Positions 9,401-16,518 of a DNA stretch of 64,000 nt are shown in pieces; position 1 is the first letter of the stretch, and each line of letters starts with the position of its first letter. This DNA is from Solobacterium sp. (GTDB lineage: Bacteria > Bacillota_I > Bacilli_A > Erysipelotrichales > Erysipelotrichaceae): contig JAFYHC010000005.1 in the NCBI GenBank assembly GCA_017539385.1, positions 1 through 64,000 of the forward strand, given 5' to 3'. The notes beneath the pieces are model-generated. The model was not told the DNA's origin. It ran no database searches and saw only the letters and a program-made list of their open reading frames with translations. The translations under genes were made by a program, and so were the position numbers.

Positions 9401-9587
9401 CCGGTATTATCTCTGCACCGATAATCTGAATGATCTGTCATCAGTCATGGAGACGGCGGTGCATGTGCCGGTGAAAGATCCCTTTTCCGGGTATTGCCGC
9501 AAAGAACGACTGATGGAATTCTATCTGCCGGAAATATCCATTGAGCAAGTACAGAAGGAGGCGGAAAGGAGGAACTGTGGAGGATAA
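6411..9587 (+). CDS. essC: EssC-like FtsK/SpoIIIE ATPase, short form
   Basis: A 1058-residue membrane ATPase resembling EssC, the motor of Firmicutes type VII secretion. The start is the ATGA overlap with the lipoprotein stop. The N-terminus contains an FHA-like piece (RIGSANTDDITV), then two transmembrane helices near residues 155-200, then a charged coiled linker. The first FtsK module is intact: Walker A GTTGSGKS (residues 550-557), FVVIDFKGGAS, and Walker B LLIVADE (D670, E671). The last ~270 residues resemble a second FtsK module but lack a Walker A (FFTADRAAKQN at its expected place). Canonical EssC proteins carry three modules and are about 1500 residues, so this is a reduced version with one competent ATPase site. 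Confidence 0.88.
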   Translation: MKRPGPQVCRYAADRPIRIGSANTDDITVKEKGIGPHRFQLDPLQKMIEDRGSGMQGLLNQEKFSGKVSFKDWDLFSIGPLKIVLERNALWILSNEKVIVHLPETSAVSDYTLQFPPLRSMRLHAQMVRERPPQKLSASVPVRRQPTLRKPHFAEYLPSLMMSLAAAVSVLSSWFTNPAMPITAWVMPLCMLGVHLMLFPLRRLAYRQEAKRQKEAEDRRIEQLRKQEIMRIKEFKEAHTAWNDAYFPNALQLERFLNSSKIGTRDRDSYAGNRICLGEAQGLLMVQLSHGAEDDAESLRILSEACADMQRQKSSWILDLAEYRRIRIRTTDLQKAFCRYLILQAALFFHPSEYVFVFSFGKSADLEEFRGLLQVYGEKERRWLISTSADAAEAKRMLAAEERTVILFAEAGREYGLCDCADTAFLLETEMQGYSGKTDLDLTIDSFASYAEDHICHTERIFQCELPEHSEEVFQNCISRLHLEGYKQPYKSYMHYLEACGISIEDIAENWKKGDPDQSIKALIGSDETGEVIVLDLHESGDGPHGLLAGTTGSGKSELLVTMLLSLATQYSPEDLQFVVIDFKGGASVQAFESAEGNLPHLAGTLNDLDVTDVRRAVAGLKEECRYRKRCFQKLHEATGRPVTSLAQYRAICKEQGNGVNLAYLLIVADEYAELKQSYPEFPDELVRIARTGRSLGIHLLLCTQKPAGTVNDQIRSNTAYRICLKTADAQDSMEVLRCKDAADLNRAGAFFLQTDTRMVKGQACYAREKLVRNRPRVQLYDRMHRLLADSLMQAEGKTTLEVLTKRIHAAGRDRMARGIWLPRPKYPSMQCLSAVSGGFALADDAENRKILPLSVYDSNALAFFTADRAAKQNCMYTLLWSLLMSRVQADELYVIDDLFISLEGLQEALDGCWIFSSRENDRCRQLYEKIRKRSFKEKGRCTVIITDCGHFYENGLDHGNILHDLLEHGQDHSVRCIVFASISSAFRYRDLSLITDRYYLCTDNLNDLSSVMETAVHVPVKDPFSGYCRKERLMEFYLPEISIEQVQKEAERRNCGG

Positions 9588-9828
9588 GGAAGTTCTGCTG
9601 TTTCTATATGATGTATGGAATCGGAATGTTTACGAGGTATTCTTTCATACCGAGTATTCCTTCCGGGATAATCTGGCAGTGCTGAATGAACTGCTGTCTT
9701 ACCGCGGCAAACCGCCGGTACGGGACGGCTGTCTGATCTATGAAAAAAATACGATGCGTCATTATGACGAGCATCGTATTCTCAAAGATATGCATCTTGT
9801 GGACGGCAGTCAGTTTGTACTGCTTTGA
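9577..9828 (+). CDS. EsaB/YukD-like ubiquitin-fold protein
   Basis: An 83-residue protein read from GTG at 9577, chosen because AAAGGAGG lies at 9565-9572; a TTG at 9541 has no comparable site. The pattern KEVLLFLYDV...DGCLIYEKNTMRHYDEHRILKDMHLVDGSQFVLL ends in a YukD/EsaB-like string (tip, turn, then LxDxxLxDGSxFxLL). EsaB proteins are small cytosolic ubiquitin-like accessory or regulatory factors of type VII systems. The gene overlaps the end of the ATPase gene and its stop directly abuts the stop of the convergent radical SAM gene, so this is the last gene of the locus. Confidence 0.75.
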   Translation: MEDKEVLLFLYDVWNRNVYEVFFHTEYSFRDNLAVLNELLSYRGKPPVRDGCLIYEKNTMRHYDEHRILKDMHLVDGSQFVLL

Positions 9829-10695
9829 TCAGCGGTCAAACCGGTGCCGGAAAGAACATCCTGCACAGAATGGTTCAACAACGTACCGGTTTTCAAATCC
9901 CTGAACCAGTGCACGATAACGGGAAGACTGTAGAATGTCAGAAAGCGGTGTTTCAAAGATATTGCCAAGGGGAATGTGTCCATCCGCATCCAGACAGCAT
10001 GGCACGACCGTTCCGTCAGACAGAACGGCGATCTGTTCTCTTCCGCCTAGACACGTGCCGCGAACGGGTGCAGCGGATGCGGAAGAGGGCCATTCGAAAG
10101 AATTGGCACAGGAGACATACAGTTTTTCTGCCAGTTTGTACTGATCCCTGCGGCCGGAAGGTTCAAATAGGTACCGGCTTTTCAGAAGAGATAACAGACG
10201 CGAGGTCTTTGGCAGATCCATCTGATCGCTGCGCCAGAAACGCAGGTCGCATACAAACGGATGATCTTTCGGCAGTGCCTGCAGAAAGCACAGAAGCGAA
10301 TCAGCATACTGTTCAAAATCCGGCTGGTATTCAATACTCTGCAGAGAGATGCTGATGCGGTGAAGGCAGGAGTGTTCATACAGATGGGGCCAGCGGCTCA
10401 GGAAAGTTCCGTTGGTAACAAGAAGCACATTTGCGCCGGCTTCATCGCATGCAGAAAGAATTGCATCCAGCTGCGGATGCAGCAGAGGCTCTCCCTGCAC
10501 ATGAAGATAGATATACGGGGTCAGAGGCAGGACTTCGTGCAGAACATGACGAAATTCTGCTTCTGTCATCTGCCGTATCGGACGGGTGTTTTTCTGGCAG
10601 AATGCGCAGGACAAATTGCATGCATTCAGTATTTCAATATATGCGCGTTTGATCATACAGGATGTCTGTCTGCCGTGTGGAATCCTATTCGGCAT
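9829..10695 (-). CDS. Radical SAM/SPASM-type protein
   Basis: A 288-residue radical SAM enzyme. The cluster motif CNLSCAFC follows YIEILNA, and VQGEPLLHP and LLVTNGTFL are typical partial-barrel strands. The C-terminus has SPASM-like cysteines: GTCLGG, VPCCLDADG, and a final PFCAGCSFRHRF. Such proteins commonly modify peptides or act as maturases; the substrate is unknown. The start at 10695 is favoured because an extended -10 (TGGTATAAT) on the minus strand ends seven bases before it, giving a leaderless message; an internal ATG at 10656 lacks a good ribosome site. It is convergent with, and abuts, the T7SS-like locus, and diverges from truB. Confidence 0.85.
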   Translation of the reverse strand: MPNRIPHGRQTSCMIKRAYIEILNACNLSCAFCQKNTRPIRQMTEAEFRHVLHEVLPLTPYIYLHVQGEPLLHPQLDAILSACDEAGANVLLVTNGTFLSRWPHLYEHSCLHRISISLQSIEYQPDFEQYADSLLCFLQALPKDHPFVCDLRFWRSDQMDLPKTSRLLSLLKSRYLFEPSGRRDQYKLAEKLYVSCANSFEWPSSASAAPVRGTCLGGREQIAVLSDGTVVPCCLDADGHIPLGNIFETPLSDILQSSRYRALVQGFENRYVVEPFCAGCSFRHRFDR

Positions 10696-10697
10696 CT

Positions 10698-10726
10698 TTG
10701 TAATTATACCATGAGACTGCTATAAT
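10698..10726 (+). promoter_or_regulatory. truB promoter
   Basis: TTGTAA (10698-10703), a 17-base spacer, then a perfect TATAAT (10721-10726). The ATG of truB starts at 10736, so the 5' untranslated region would be only about two to four bases and has no Shine-Dalgarno. Confidence 0.75.
10703..10711 (-). promoter_or_regulatory. Extended -10 promoter of the radical SAM gene
   Basis: On the minus strand TGGTATAAT occupies 10711-10703, with seven bases before the ATG at 10695. This predicts a transcript starting at or next to the start codon. No good -35 is visible. It overlaps the spacer of the divergent truB promoter, so the two probably compete for RNA polymerase. Confidence 0.6.
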
Positions 10727-10735
10727 TCTGTTTAT

Positions 10736-11578
10736 ATGGATAGCGTAATACTTCTGAACAAACCGACAGGGATGACATCATTTGATGCGGTCGCAAAATG
10801 CCGCAGGATCCTGCATGAGAAAAAGACAGGACATACCGGAACACTGGATCCGAATGCTTCGGGACTGATGATCGTTCTTACCGGTAAATATACAAAATTG
10901 CTGCCATACTGCAAAAAAGACCGCAAAGTCTATCATGCGGAGTTTTCACTCGGGAAAAAGAGCGATACCGGTGATATATGGGGAACGGTTCTTGACGAGA
11001 AAGAACCTCGTATGCATACAAAGGATGAACTGGAAGAAGCCGCAGCGTCTCTTACCGGGAATATCCTTCAGGTGCCGCCGATGTACTCGGCAATACGCAA
11101 AGACGGCAAAAGGCTGTATGAATATGCACGCAAGGGAATCGAAATAGAACGGGAAGCACGTCCGGCAACAGTTTTCAGCCTGGATGTACATACCGAAAAC
11201 GGCATTGATTTTACCATGGATGCAACGGTATCTTCCGGCACCTATGTTCGTACACTGATCACAGACTTTGCAGAGAAACTCGGTGAATATGCGGTGATGA
11301 CGTCTCTTGTGCGAACAGGAATCGACGGACTGACACTCTCCATGGCTGCGACTTTTGAATCACTGGAAGCAAATGAGGGATTCCTGGATCCGCTTGCTGT
11401 GATCGCCCCGGAATATGAGATCGTGGAAGCCGAAGATGAAAAGCGGATCCGCAACGGCATGACAATCCGAATCGAACATGCGGCAGATCAGGTGATCCTG
11501 GTAAAAGACAGAACGATTCTTGCTGCATATGAAAAACGGGCAGATGGTTTTTACCATTGCCTGAGGGGGCTGTTCTAA
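10736..11578 (+). CDS. truB: tRNA pseudouridine(55) synthase
   Basis: TruB makes pseudouridine at position 55 in the T-loop of tRNAs. The 280-residue protein has the N-terminal LLNKPTGMTSFDAV motif, the catalytic-aspartate motif GHTGTLDPNASGLM, the VPPMYSAIRKDGKRLYEYAR motif and CSSGTYVRTL-like VSSGTYVRTLITDFA. A small C-terminal PUA-like segment follows. The gene lies downstream of a near-consensus promoter only ten bases upstream and shares a TAATG overlap with ribF, the usual truB-ribF pair of Firmicutes. Confidence 0.97.
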   Translation: MDSVILLNKPTGMTSFDAVAKCRRILHEKKTGHTGTLDPNASGLMIVLTGKYTKLLPYCKKDRKVYHAEFSLGKKSDTGDIWGTVLDEKEPRMHTKDELEEAAASLTGNILQVPPMYSAIRKDGKRLYEYARKGIEIEREARPATVFSLDVHTENGIDFTMDATVSSGTYVRTLITDFAEKLGEYAVMTSLVRTGIDGLTLSMAATFESLEANEGFLDPLAVIAPEYEIVEAEDEKRIRNGMTIRIEHAADQVILVKDRTILAAYEKRADGFYHCLRGLF

Positions 11579-12516
11579 TGCGTATCATAACGGTAGCGAT
11601 GGATACGCGGCGCAAAAGCATGGTCCCGATCTGTGCATGCATCGGTTATTTTGACGGCATGCATCTGGGGCATCAGGAACTGATCCGGCGTACGGTGGAA
11701 ATGGCACACAGCAAAAACTGTGAAAGTGCACTGATCACATTCGATCCCGATCCATGGGTAACCGTCAGGGATATGGAAGATGTCAAACATATCACAACAC
11801 TGCGGCAGAGAATGAATCTTGCGGTCGATATGGGAATCGGCAATATTGTGATACTGAAGTTTACAAAGGCCATGTCGCAGCTGGAACCGGAAGAATTCGT
11901 TGCCCGGATCCTGGGAAAACTGAATCTGCAGGGACTGGTGTGCGGGTTTGATTTTCATTATGGACATATGGGGAAGGGCGACTGCTATTCCCTGAGTCTG
12001 CAGGCTGAATATCCGGTTGATATCGTAGATGCCGTAACAGATGAAAACGGCAAGATCTCCAGTACAAGGATCTCGGAATGCATTGTGAATGCCCGTTTCA
12101 AAGAAGCTTCTTTGATGATGGGAAGACCCTATGAGATCGAAGGAACGGTCATCCATGGCCGTCATAAGGGATCCTCGATGGGTTTTCCGACTGCAAATAT
12201 AAAATATGCGGCAGAATATCTGCTGCCTCGTTCCGGTGTATACGCATGTTATGTTCTGGTCGATAAGAAGAGATATCCGGCAATGGTCAATCTGGGTCAT
12301 AATCCGACATTGAATTATCAGGAGAGACTGTCGCTGGAAGCACATCTGATCGGATTTACAGGGAACCTGTATGGAAAACATATGACGGTTCAGTTTGTAA
12401 AATTCATGCGGCCGGAGAAAAAGTTCCGCAACAGCATCAATCTGATCCTGCAGCTGGAACAGGATCTGCGCGATATCCGCAGACTTCTGGAGCGATATGA
12501 AAAAGGAATATCTTGA
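11578..12516 (+). CDS. ribF: Bifunctional riboflavin kinase/FMN adenylyltransferase
   Basis: RibF phosphorylates riboflavin to FMN and adenylates it to FAD. The N-terminal nucleotidyltransferase domain has GYFDGMHLGHQ with the HLGH nucleotide site and SSTRISECI. The C-terminal riboflavin kinase domain has HGRHKGSSMGFPTANI, SGVYACYVLVDKKRYPAMVNLGHNPT and SLEAHLIGF. The 312-residue length is normal. The start ATG overlaps the truB stop (TAATG at 11576-11580) and the 3' end overlaps the next gene by 20 bases, so the three genes are probably one operon. Confidence 0.97.
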   Translation: MRIITVAMDTRRKSMVPICACIGYFDGMHLGHQELIRRTVEMAHSKNCESALITFDPDPWVTVRDMEDVKHITTLRQRMNLAVDMGIGNIVILKFTKAMSQLEPEEFVARILGKLNLQGLVCGFDFHYGHMGKGDCYSLSLQAEYPVDIVDAVTDENGKISSTRISECIVNARFKEASLMMGRPYEIEGTVIHGRHKGSSMGFPTANIKYAAEYLLPRSGVYACYVLVDKKRYPAMVNLGHNPTLNYQERLSLEAHLIGFTGNLYGKHMTVQFVKFMRPEKKFRNSINLILQLEQDLRDIRRLLERYEKGIS

Positions 12517-13804
12517 ACGCATGCAGCAGATGCTCGGCGCTGAGTATCCTGCGTACATTGCATGTATGGAGGAAAAGCCACGGCGTGCACTGCGTGTGAA
12601 TACACTGCGCATGAGTACGGAAGCTTTTCTGAAGACATATGCGTATCCGCTTGAGCCGACCGGTTTTGCGGCAAATGGATTCTATACGGAAGAAGAGCAT
12701 CCGTCTGCTTCTTTGCTGTATCATACCGGTGCATATTATATGCAGGAAGCAAGTGCTTCCGCTGCGGTGGTGCTTCTGGATCCGCAGCCGGGAATGCGTG
12801 TGCTGGATCTGTGCGCGGCACCCGGTTCCAAGACGACGCAGATCCTGGAATGCCTGAAAGATGAGGGCATGCTTGCGGCAAATGAGATCGTAACGAAGCG
12901 GTCCATGATCCTTTTGGAAAATGTGATCCGTCATGGAACGGATAACTGTCTGGTGCTGAATGATTCGCCAAAGAACATAGCGAAGACGTTTCCGGAAAGT
13001 TTTGATGCTGTCCTGGTCGATGCACCGTGCTCCGGGGAGGGGATGTTCCGCAAGGATCCCTCTGCTGCAGAAGAATGGACACCTGGGTCTCCGGCGGGAT
13101 GTGCGCTTCGTCAGGAAGAAATCCTGGAATCAGCATACAGATGTCTGAAGCCGGGGGGACGCATGGTCTATTCCACATGCACGTTTTCTATGGAAGAAAA
13201 CGAAGAACAGATCCTCAGCTTTCTGAAGAAGCATGCGGATATGCATATGGCAGAGCCTCATGTCACATTCGGACGGCCTGGCTATGCCGCAGGAATGCAG
13301 ACAGAATACAGCCGCAGGATCTATCCGATGGATGGCGGAGAAGGCCATTTCGCGGCTTTGCTTGTAAAAGAAGGAAACGGGGGAAATGAGATGAAAACAC
13401 TCTCATCCGATCCGCTTCCAAAAGAAGCAGAAGCGTTTCTCAGGGAAATCGGAGCATCCGGTTTTCCTTACTATAATGTACGCAATGGAAGTGTCTACGG
13501 CAGCACGCATTCGTTTGTTCGCGTTTCCGGCTGTCATGCTGTACGAAGCTTTACGAGGATCGGTGAAATCGTCCGCGGCCGCTTTGAACCAGATCATGCC
13601 TTTTTCATGTCTTCTTCGCAGAACATGCGTTCTTACGAACTGACGGAAGAAGAGGCGCACCGCTATATGCATGGGGAGCAATTGCCCATACGGACGGAGA
13701 AAGGATGGCTGCGCGTTACATTTTGCGGACTTCCTCTGGGCGGTGCACGTTCGGATGGTCAGGCACTGAAGAATAAATATCCCAAATATTTGCGTACCCG
13801 TTAA
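12497..13804 (+). CDS. rRNA cytosine-C5 methyltransferase, RsmF/NOL1-NOP2-Sun family
   Basis: A 435-residue SAM-dependent RNA m5C methyltransferase. The SAM-binding motif is VLDLCAAPGSKTTQIL. The catalytic DAPCSGEGMFRKDP and the second cysteine motif YSTCTFSMEENEEQI are both intact. The C-terminal ~130 residues (HSFVRVSGCHAVRSFTRIGEIVRGRFEPDHA...GWLRVTFCGLPLGGARSDG) match the extra domains of RsmF/YebU-type enzymes, which modify 16S rRNA, rather than RsmB. Which nucleotide is modified here cannot be told. It overlaps ribF and precedes the RelA-like gene by 11 bases. Confidence 0.9.
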   Translation: MKKEYLERMQQMLGAEYPAYIACMEEKPRRALRVNTLRMSTEAFLKTYAYPLEPTGFAANGFYTEEEHPSASLLYHTGAYYMQEASASAAVVLLDPQPGMRVLDLCAAPGSKTTQILECLKDEGMLAANEIVTKRSMILLENVIRHGTDNCLVLNDSPKNIAKTFPESFDAVLVDAPCSGEGMFRKDPSAAEEWTPGSPAGCALRQEEILESAYRCLKPGGRMVYSTCTFSMEENEEQILSFLKKHADMHMAEPHVTFGRPGYAAGMQTEYSRRIYPMDGGEGHFAALLVKEGNGGNEMKTLSSDPLPKEAEAFLREIGASGFPYYNVRNGSVYGSTHSFVRVSGCHAVRSFTRIGEIVRGRFEPDHAFFMSSSQNMRSYELTEEEAHRYMHGEQLPIRTEKGWLRVTFCGLPLGGARSDGQALKNKYPKYLRTR

Positions 13805-13815
13805 CGGAGACTTGT

Positions 13816-15186
13816 ATGAGATTATCGTTGTTTCAGTTTATTGAAGATACTGTAGATCTGTTTGAAAAACGGCAGGAAGAGATTGGTGAAGCGGAGCGCC
13901 ATGTGAAAGTGCTGATCCGGGAACTTCTTTCCGACAGCAGGGACAATATTGTTTCGGTGAACAGCCGGATCAAAAGAGTCAGCAGTCTGAAAGAAAAACT
14001 CATCCGCAACCGCTTTTATCTGAATTATGATTCTGCCGAAGAGGCACTTGCGAATATGCATGATCTGATCGGTGTTACGATACAGTGCCGCTTTATCCGC
14101 AACGAACCGGAGATCTATCAGCAGCTGCGGAAGTATTTCCTGCCGGACAGAGACCGGTATTCCCGCTGCATACGGGATGAGAATACATTTCTGAATCTGC
14201 GGATGCCGCAGCCGCAATTGCAGCGCAACGGCTTTACGATCTACCGTGTGGACGGGTATACGAAGATCGGCGGACATGCGGTGAATTTTGAACTGCAGAT
14301 CAAATCCATGGTCCACGAGTTCTGGAATGCCATTGAACATGAAGTGGTATATAAGAATCCGGACTTTGTGATCTATGACCGGTTCAACAAAGATATGCTT
14401 GGTGCGATCCGGGATAATCTGGATACAGTTGACCGGCAGCTGGAGATCATGTACAACGAGATCTCTTCCCAGAGCCGCAGCAAGCAGATCGGCATGGATG
14501 AGAAGGGATTCAAGACACTTGTGGCTTCCAGCATCAATGAGCTTGTGAACCGGAAGATGAAGGAAACGGTCGGCTTCACAACGGATTTCAAGCAGTGCAG
14601 TGCGATCCTTGCACAGTTCATCTATGTGCATGATTTTGTAAATGGTGAGCATAATCGTGAGAAGATGCTGGATTATCTGGAACATCTGAGTTTCCTGTCA
14701 GAACAGAGTCTCGACTTCCGGGAGGAGATCTTTCTGGAACCGTATGAAAAAATCCGGAATCCGTTCAATACGGTCATGGCAGAGTTTTTCCGCTCCGTGA
14801 TGAATATCAACTTTGAATGGCATGTCTTCTTCATGATTCTGTTTGTGATCCGTCAGGGCAATCCGGCGGAAGAGTTTGAAGAGTTTATCAATACGATGCG
14901 GATCCTGCTGATCCAGCCGGGATGGTATGCGGCAACCTTCAGTGAACTGCCGGAGGAAACCGCAAAAGAAGTGCAGGAGGCGATGGAAACGACGCTTGCA
15001 TATGCAATGCGGGAATCGGGATCGATCCGCATTATTCACGAGGAAAGTCTGTACCGCTGCATGGAGATTTTCCGCAATACAATACAGGATATGGAGATCC
15101 GCTATCATAACCCGTCCGATCTGGAACGTGATCTGCCGGCACTGCGGCGGGTGCTGTATCAGGAAATTCAGCATGTATTTGACTAG
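13816..15186 (+). CDS. Divergent RelA/SpoT nucleotidyltransferase-domain protein
   Basis: A 456-residue protein whose first ~190 residues resemble the (p)ppGpp synthetase domain: SRIKRVSSLKEKLIRN (residues 50-65), MHDLIGVTIQCRF (D83, G86), and VNFELQIKSMVHEFWNAIEHEVVYK with the catalytic-type Glu at 159. Two usual features are altered: the Arg of the DxxGxRI motif is Thr, and the Tyr/His substrate loop (YxSxH) is replaced by DGYTKIGGH. There is no HD hydrolase, TGS or ACT domain. The C-terminal ~260 residues are helical and unlike RelQ or RelP, which are half this size. It may make an alarmone, a different product, or be regulatory; activity is not assured. Confidence 0.72.
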   Translation: MRLSLFQFIEDTVDLFEKRQEEIGEAERHVKVLIRELLSDSRDNIVSVNSRIKRVSSLKEKLIRNRFYLNYDSAEEALANMHDLIGVTIQCRFIRNEPEIYQQLRKYFLPDRDRYSRCIRDENTFLNLRMPQPQLQRNGFTIYRVDGYTKIGGHAVNFELQIKSMVHEFWNAIEHEVVYKNPDFVIYDRFNKDMLGAIRDNLDTVDRQLEIMYNEISSQSRSKQIGMDEKGFKTLVASSINELVNRKMKETVGFTTDFKQCSAILAQFIYVHDFVNGEHNREKMLDYLEHLSFLSEQSLDFREEIFLEPYEKIRNPFNTVMAEFFRSVMNINFEWHVFFMILFVIRQGNPAEEFEEFINTMRILLIQPGWYAATFSELPEETAKEVQEAMETTLAYAMRESGSIRIIHEESLYRCMEIFRNTIQDMEIRYHNPSDLERDLPALRRVLYQEIQHVFD

Positions 15187-15188
15187 TC

Positions 15189-15211
15189 TGCTATAATGGT
15201 AACGAGGTGAG
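15189..15211 (+). promoter_or_regulatory. Promoter and ribosome site of the Asp23 gene
   Basis: Extended -10 TGCTATAAT (15189-15197) directly after the upstream stop codon, followed by the ribosome site GAGGTGAG (15204-15211) and ATG at 15215. A short leader of about ten bases is predicted. No strong -35 is seen. Confidence 0.55.
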
Positions 15212-15214
15212 AGT

Positions 15215-15541
15215 ATGGCACAGGATTATGTAGTATTAAACGACAACAACGAAAACGGTCTGATTGCAATCAACAAGTCTGTATTCCAGTCGATCGTCGA
15301 GATCAGTGTCGATGATCTTGAAAATACAGTACGTGTATCGGAAACACGCTTTAATCATCCTCTGGTCGTGAAGATCGAAAAGAATAAGCTGTTTGTAGAA
15401 ACAGATATCAAGGTGAAATACGGCGCAAATGTTTCGGCAACATGTGAATTGCTGCAGAATAAGATCTATGAGAATATTCTTTTCATGACCGGTTTCAAGG
15501 CATCGGATGTTACGGTAAATGTCATTGGATTTGATATCTGA
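15215..15541 (+). CDS. Asp23/Gls24 family envelope stress protein
   Basis: A 108-residue Asp23/Gls24-type protein. The family signature is visible as GLIAINKSVFQSIVEISVDDLEN at the start, KIEKNKLFVETDIKVKYGANV in the middle, and an amphipathic C-terminal part (TCELLQNKIYENILFMTGFKASDVTVNVIGFDI). Members are small cytoplasmic or membrane-associated proteins linked to cell-envelope stress; a precise function is not known. It has its own extended -10 promoter and is followed by the infC operon promoter, so it is probably monocistronic. Confidence 0.85.
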   Translation: MAQDYVVLNDNNENGLIAINKSVFQSIVEISVDDLENTVRVSETRFNHPLVVKIEKNKLFVETDIKVKYGANVSATCELLQNKIYENILFMTGFKASDVTVNVIGFDI

Positions 15542-15547
15542 AATCTG

Positions 15548-15576
15548 TTGACATCCGAATCGAAATAGTATTAAAT
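15548..15576 (+). promoter_or_regulatory. Promoter of the infC-rpmI-rplT operon
   Basis: Perfect TTGACA (15548-15553), 17-base spacer, TTAAAT (15571-15576). It lies about 150 bases upstream of infC, leaving room for the structured leader. Confidence 0.7.
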
Positions 15577-15599
15577 AGTTAAGGAAATTGAAAGACGGA

Positions 15600-15703
15600 A
15601 AGAAGGAGCACCGCTTCTCACCCGAGATCCGCAGGGTCTGGGTAATCAGCCGATGACGAAAACAGTGTTTTTTGAGGCAGGTGCGACTTCGTACCTGCTT
15701 TTC
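15600..15703 (+). promoter_or_regulatory. Structured leader of infC operon (L20-leader type attenuator)
   Basis: About 100 untranslated bases fold into two stem-loops. The first is ACCC-G-AGATCC (15620-15630) with GGGTCTGGGT (15634-15643). The second is GCAGGTGCG (15677-15685) with CGTACCTGC (15690-15698), followed by TTTT, a probable terminator. In low-GC Gram-positives the infC-rpmI-rplT operon is known to be repressed by L20 binding such a leader and causing early termination. Assignment to that family rests on position and architecture; I did not match it to a covariance model. Confidence 0.65.
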
Positions 15704-15724
15704 AGTTAGTGACAGGAGGTTTGT

Positions 15725-16276
15725 TTGGCTAAATTCAACAAAAACAGTAAGCGTGAACCGCAGGAAATGGTCAATGAGAATATCCGCTTCAAGGAAGTTC
15801 TTGTGATCGGACCCGAAGGTGAGCAGCTTGGCGTAATGACGCGCCGTGAAGCACTGGAAAAAGCGTTTGGCATGAATCTGGATCTGCTGTGTGTGGCACC
15901 GAATGCAAAAGTGCCGGTATGCAAGATCCTGGATTATGGCCGCTACCATTTTGAGACCCAGAAGAAGGCAAGGGAAGCCAAGAAGAAGCAGCATGTAACG
16001 GAAATCAAAGCGCTTCGTGTTTCCCCGGTCATCGATCAGCACGATTTTGAAACAAAGCTGAATCGGGCAAGAGAATGGATCGAAGAGGGACAGAAAGTCA
16101 AAATCGATATGCGGTTCCGTGGACGTATGATCACCCGTCAGGAAGTCGGACGCGAAGTCCTGAACAAGTTTACCGAGCAAATTTCAGATATTGCACAGAT
16201 GGAAAAGGCACCGAATCTCGAGGGCAATACGATGTCTGTCGTATATGCTCCGAAGAAGGGCAAAGCAAAGGAGTAG
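15725..16276 (+). CDS. infC: Translation initiation factor IF-3
   Basis: IF-3 prevents premature subunit joining and checks start-codon pairing. The 183-residue protein has the N-terminal domain (VNENIRFKEVLVIGPEGEQLGVM...CKILDYGRYHFE), the Lys-rich linker (QKKAREAKKKQHVTEIKALRVSP) and the C-terminal domain (MRFRGRMITRQEVGREVLNKF). The start is TTG at 15725: it is preceded by AGGAGG ending at 15719 and followed by the usual AKFN. infC genes elsewhere often use rare start codons so that IF-3 limits its own synthesis; the TTG may serve the same purpose here (inference). First gene of infC-rpmI-rplT. Confidence 0.97.
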   Translation: MAKFNKNSKREPQEMVNENIRFKEVLVIGPEGEQLGVMTRREALEKAFGMNLDLLCVAPNAKVPVCKILDYGRYHFETQKKAREAKKKQHVTEIKALRVSPVIDQHDFETKLNRAREWIEEGQKVKIDMRFRGRMITRQEVGREVLNKFTEQISDIAQMEKAPNLEGNTMSVVYAPKKGKAKE

Positions 16277-16280
16277 AAGC

Positions 16281-16502
16281 ATGAAGGCAAAAGCAAAAAA
16301 ACCCAAGAAGATCAAGATGAAGACAAAAAAGACGTTTGCGAAGCGCAGTAAGCTGACCGGAACAGGCAAGCTGAAGGTACAGCACAACTATGTATCGCAC
16401 TTTGCAGCAAATAAATCCCACAAGCAGAAAATGCATCTGAGAAAGAGCACAACTGCTCATGACACGGATATGAAGCGCGACAAGCAGCTGCTGCAGGGTT
16501 AA
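16281..16502 (+). CDS. rpmI: 50S ribosomal protein L35
   Basis: A 73-residue L35. The core reads KMKTKKTFAKRSKLTGTGKLKVQHNYVSHF and LRKSTTAHDTDMKRDKQLL, as in the family. The AAAGGAG at 16268-16273 places the start at the ATG at 16281, which gives an 11-residue basic N-terminal extension (MKAKAKKPKKIK) before the usual MKTKK. The internal ATG would give the standard length but lacks a ribosome site. Second gene of the operon, between infC and rplT. Confidence 0.95.
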   Translation: MKAKAKKPKKIKMKTKKTFAKRSKLTGTGKLKVQHNYVSHFAANKSHKQKMHLRKSTTAHDTDMKRDKQLLQG

Positions 16503-16518
16503 TCGGAGGTAAGAAGAG

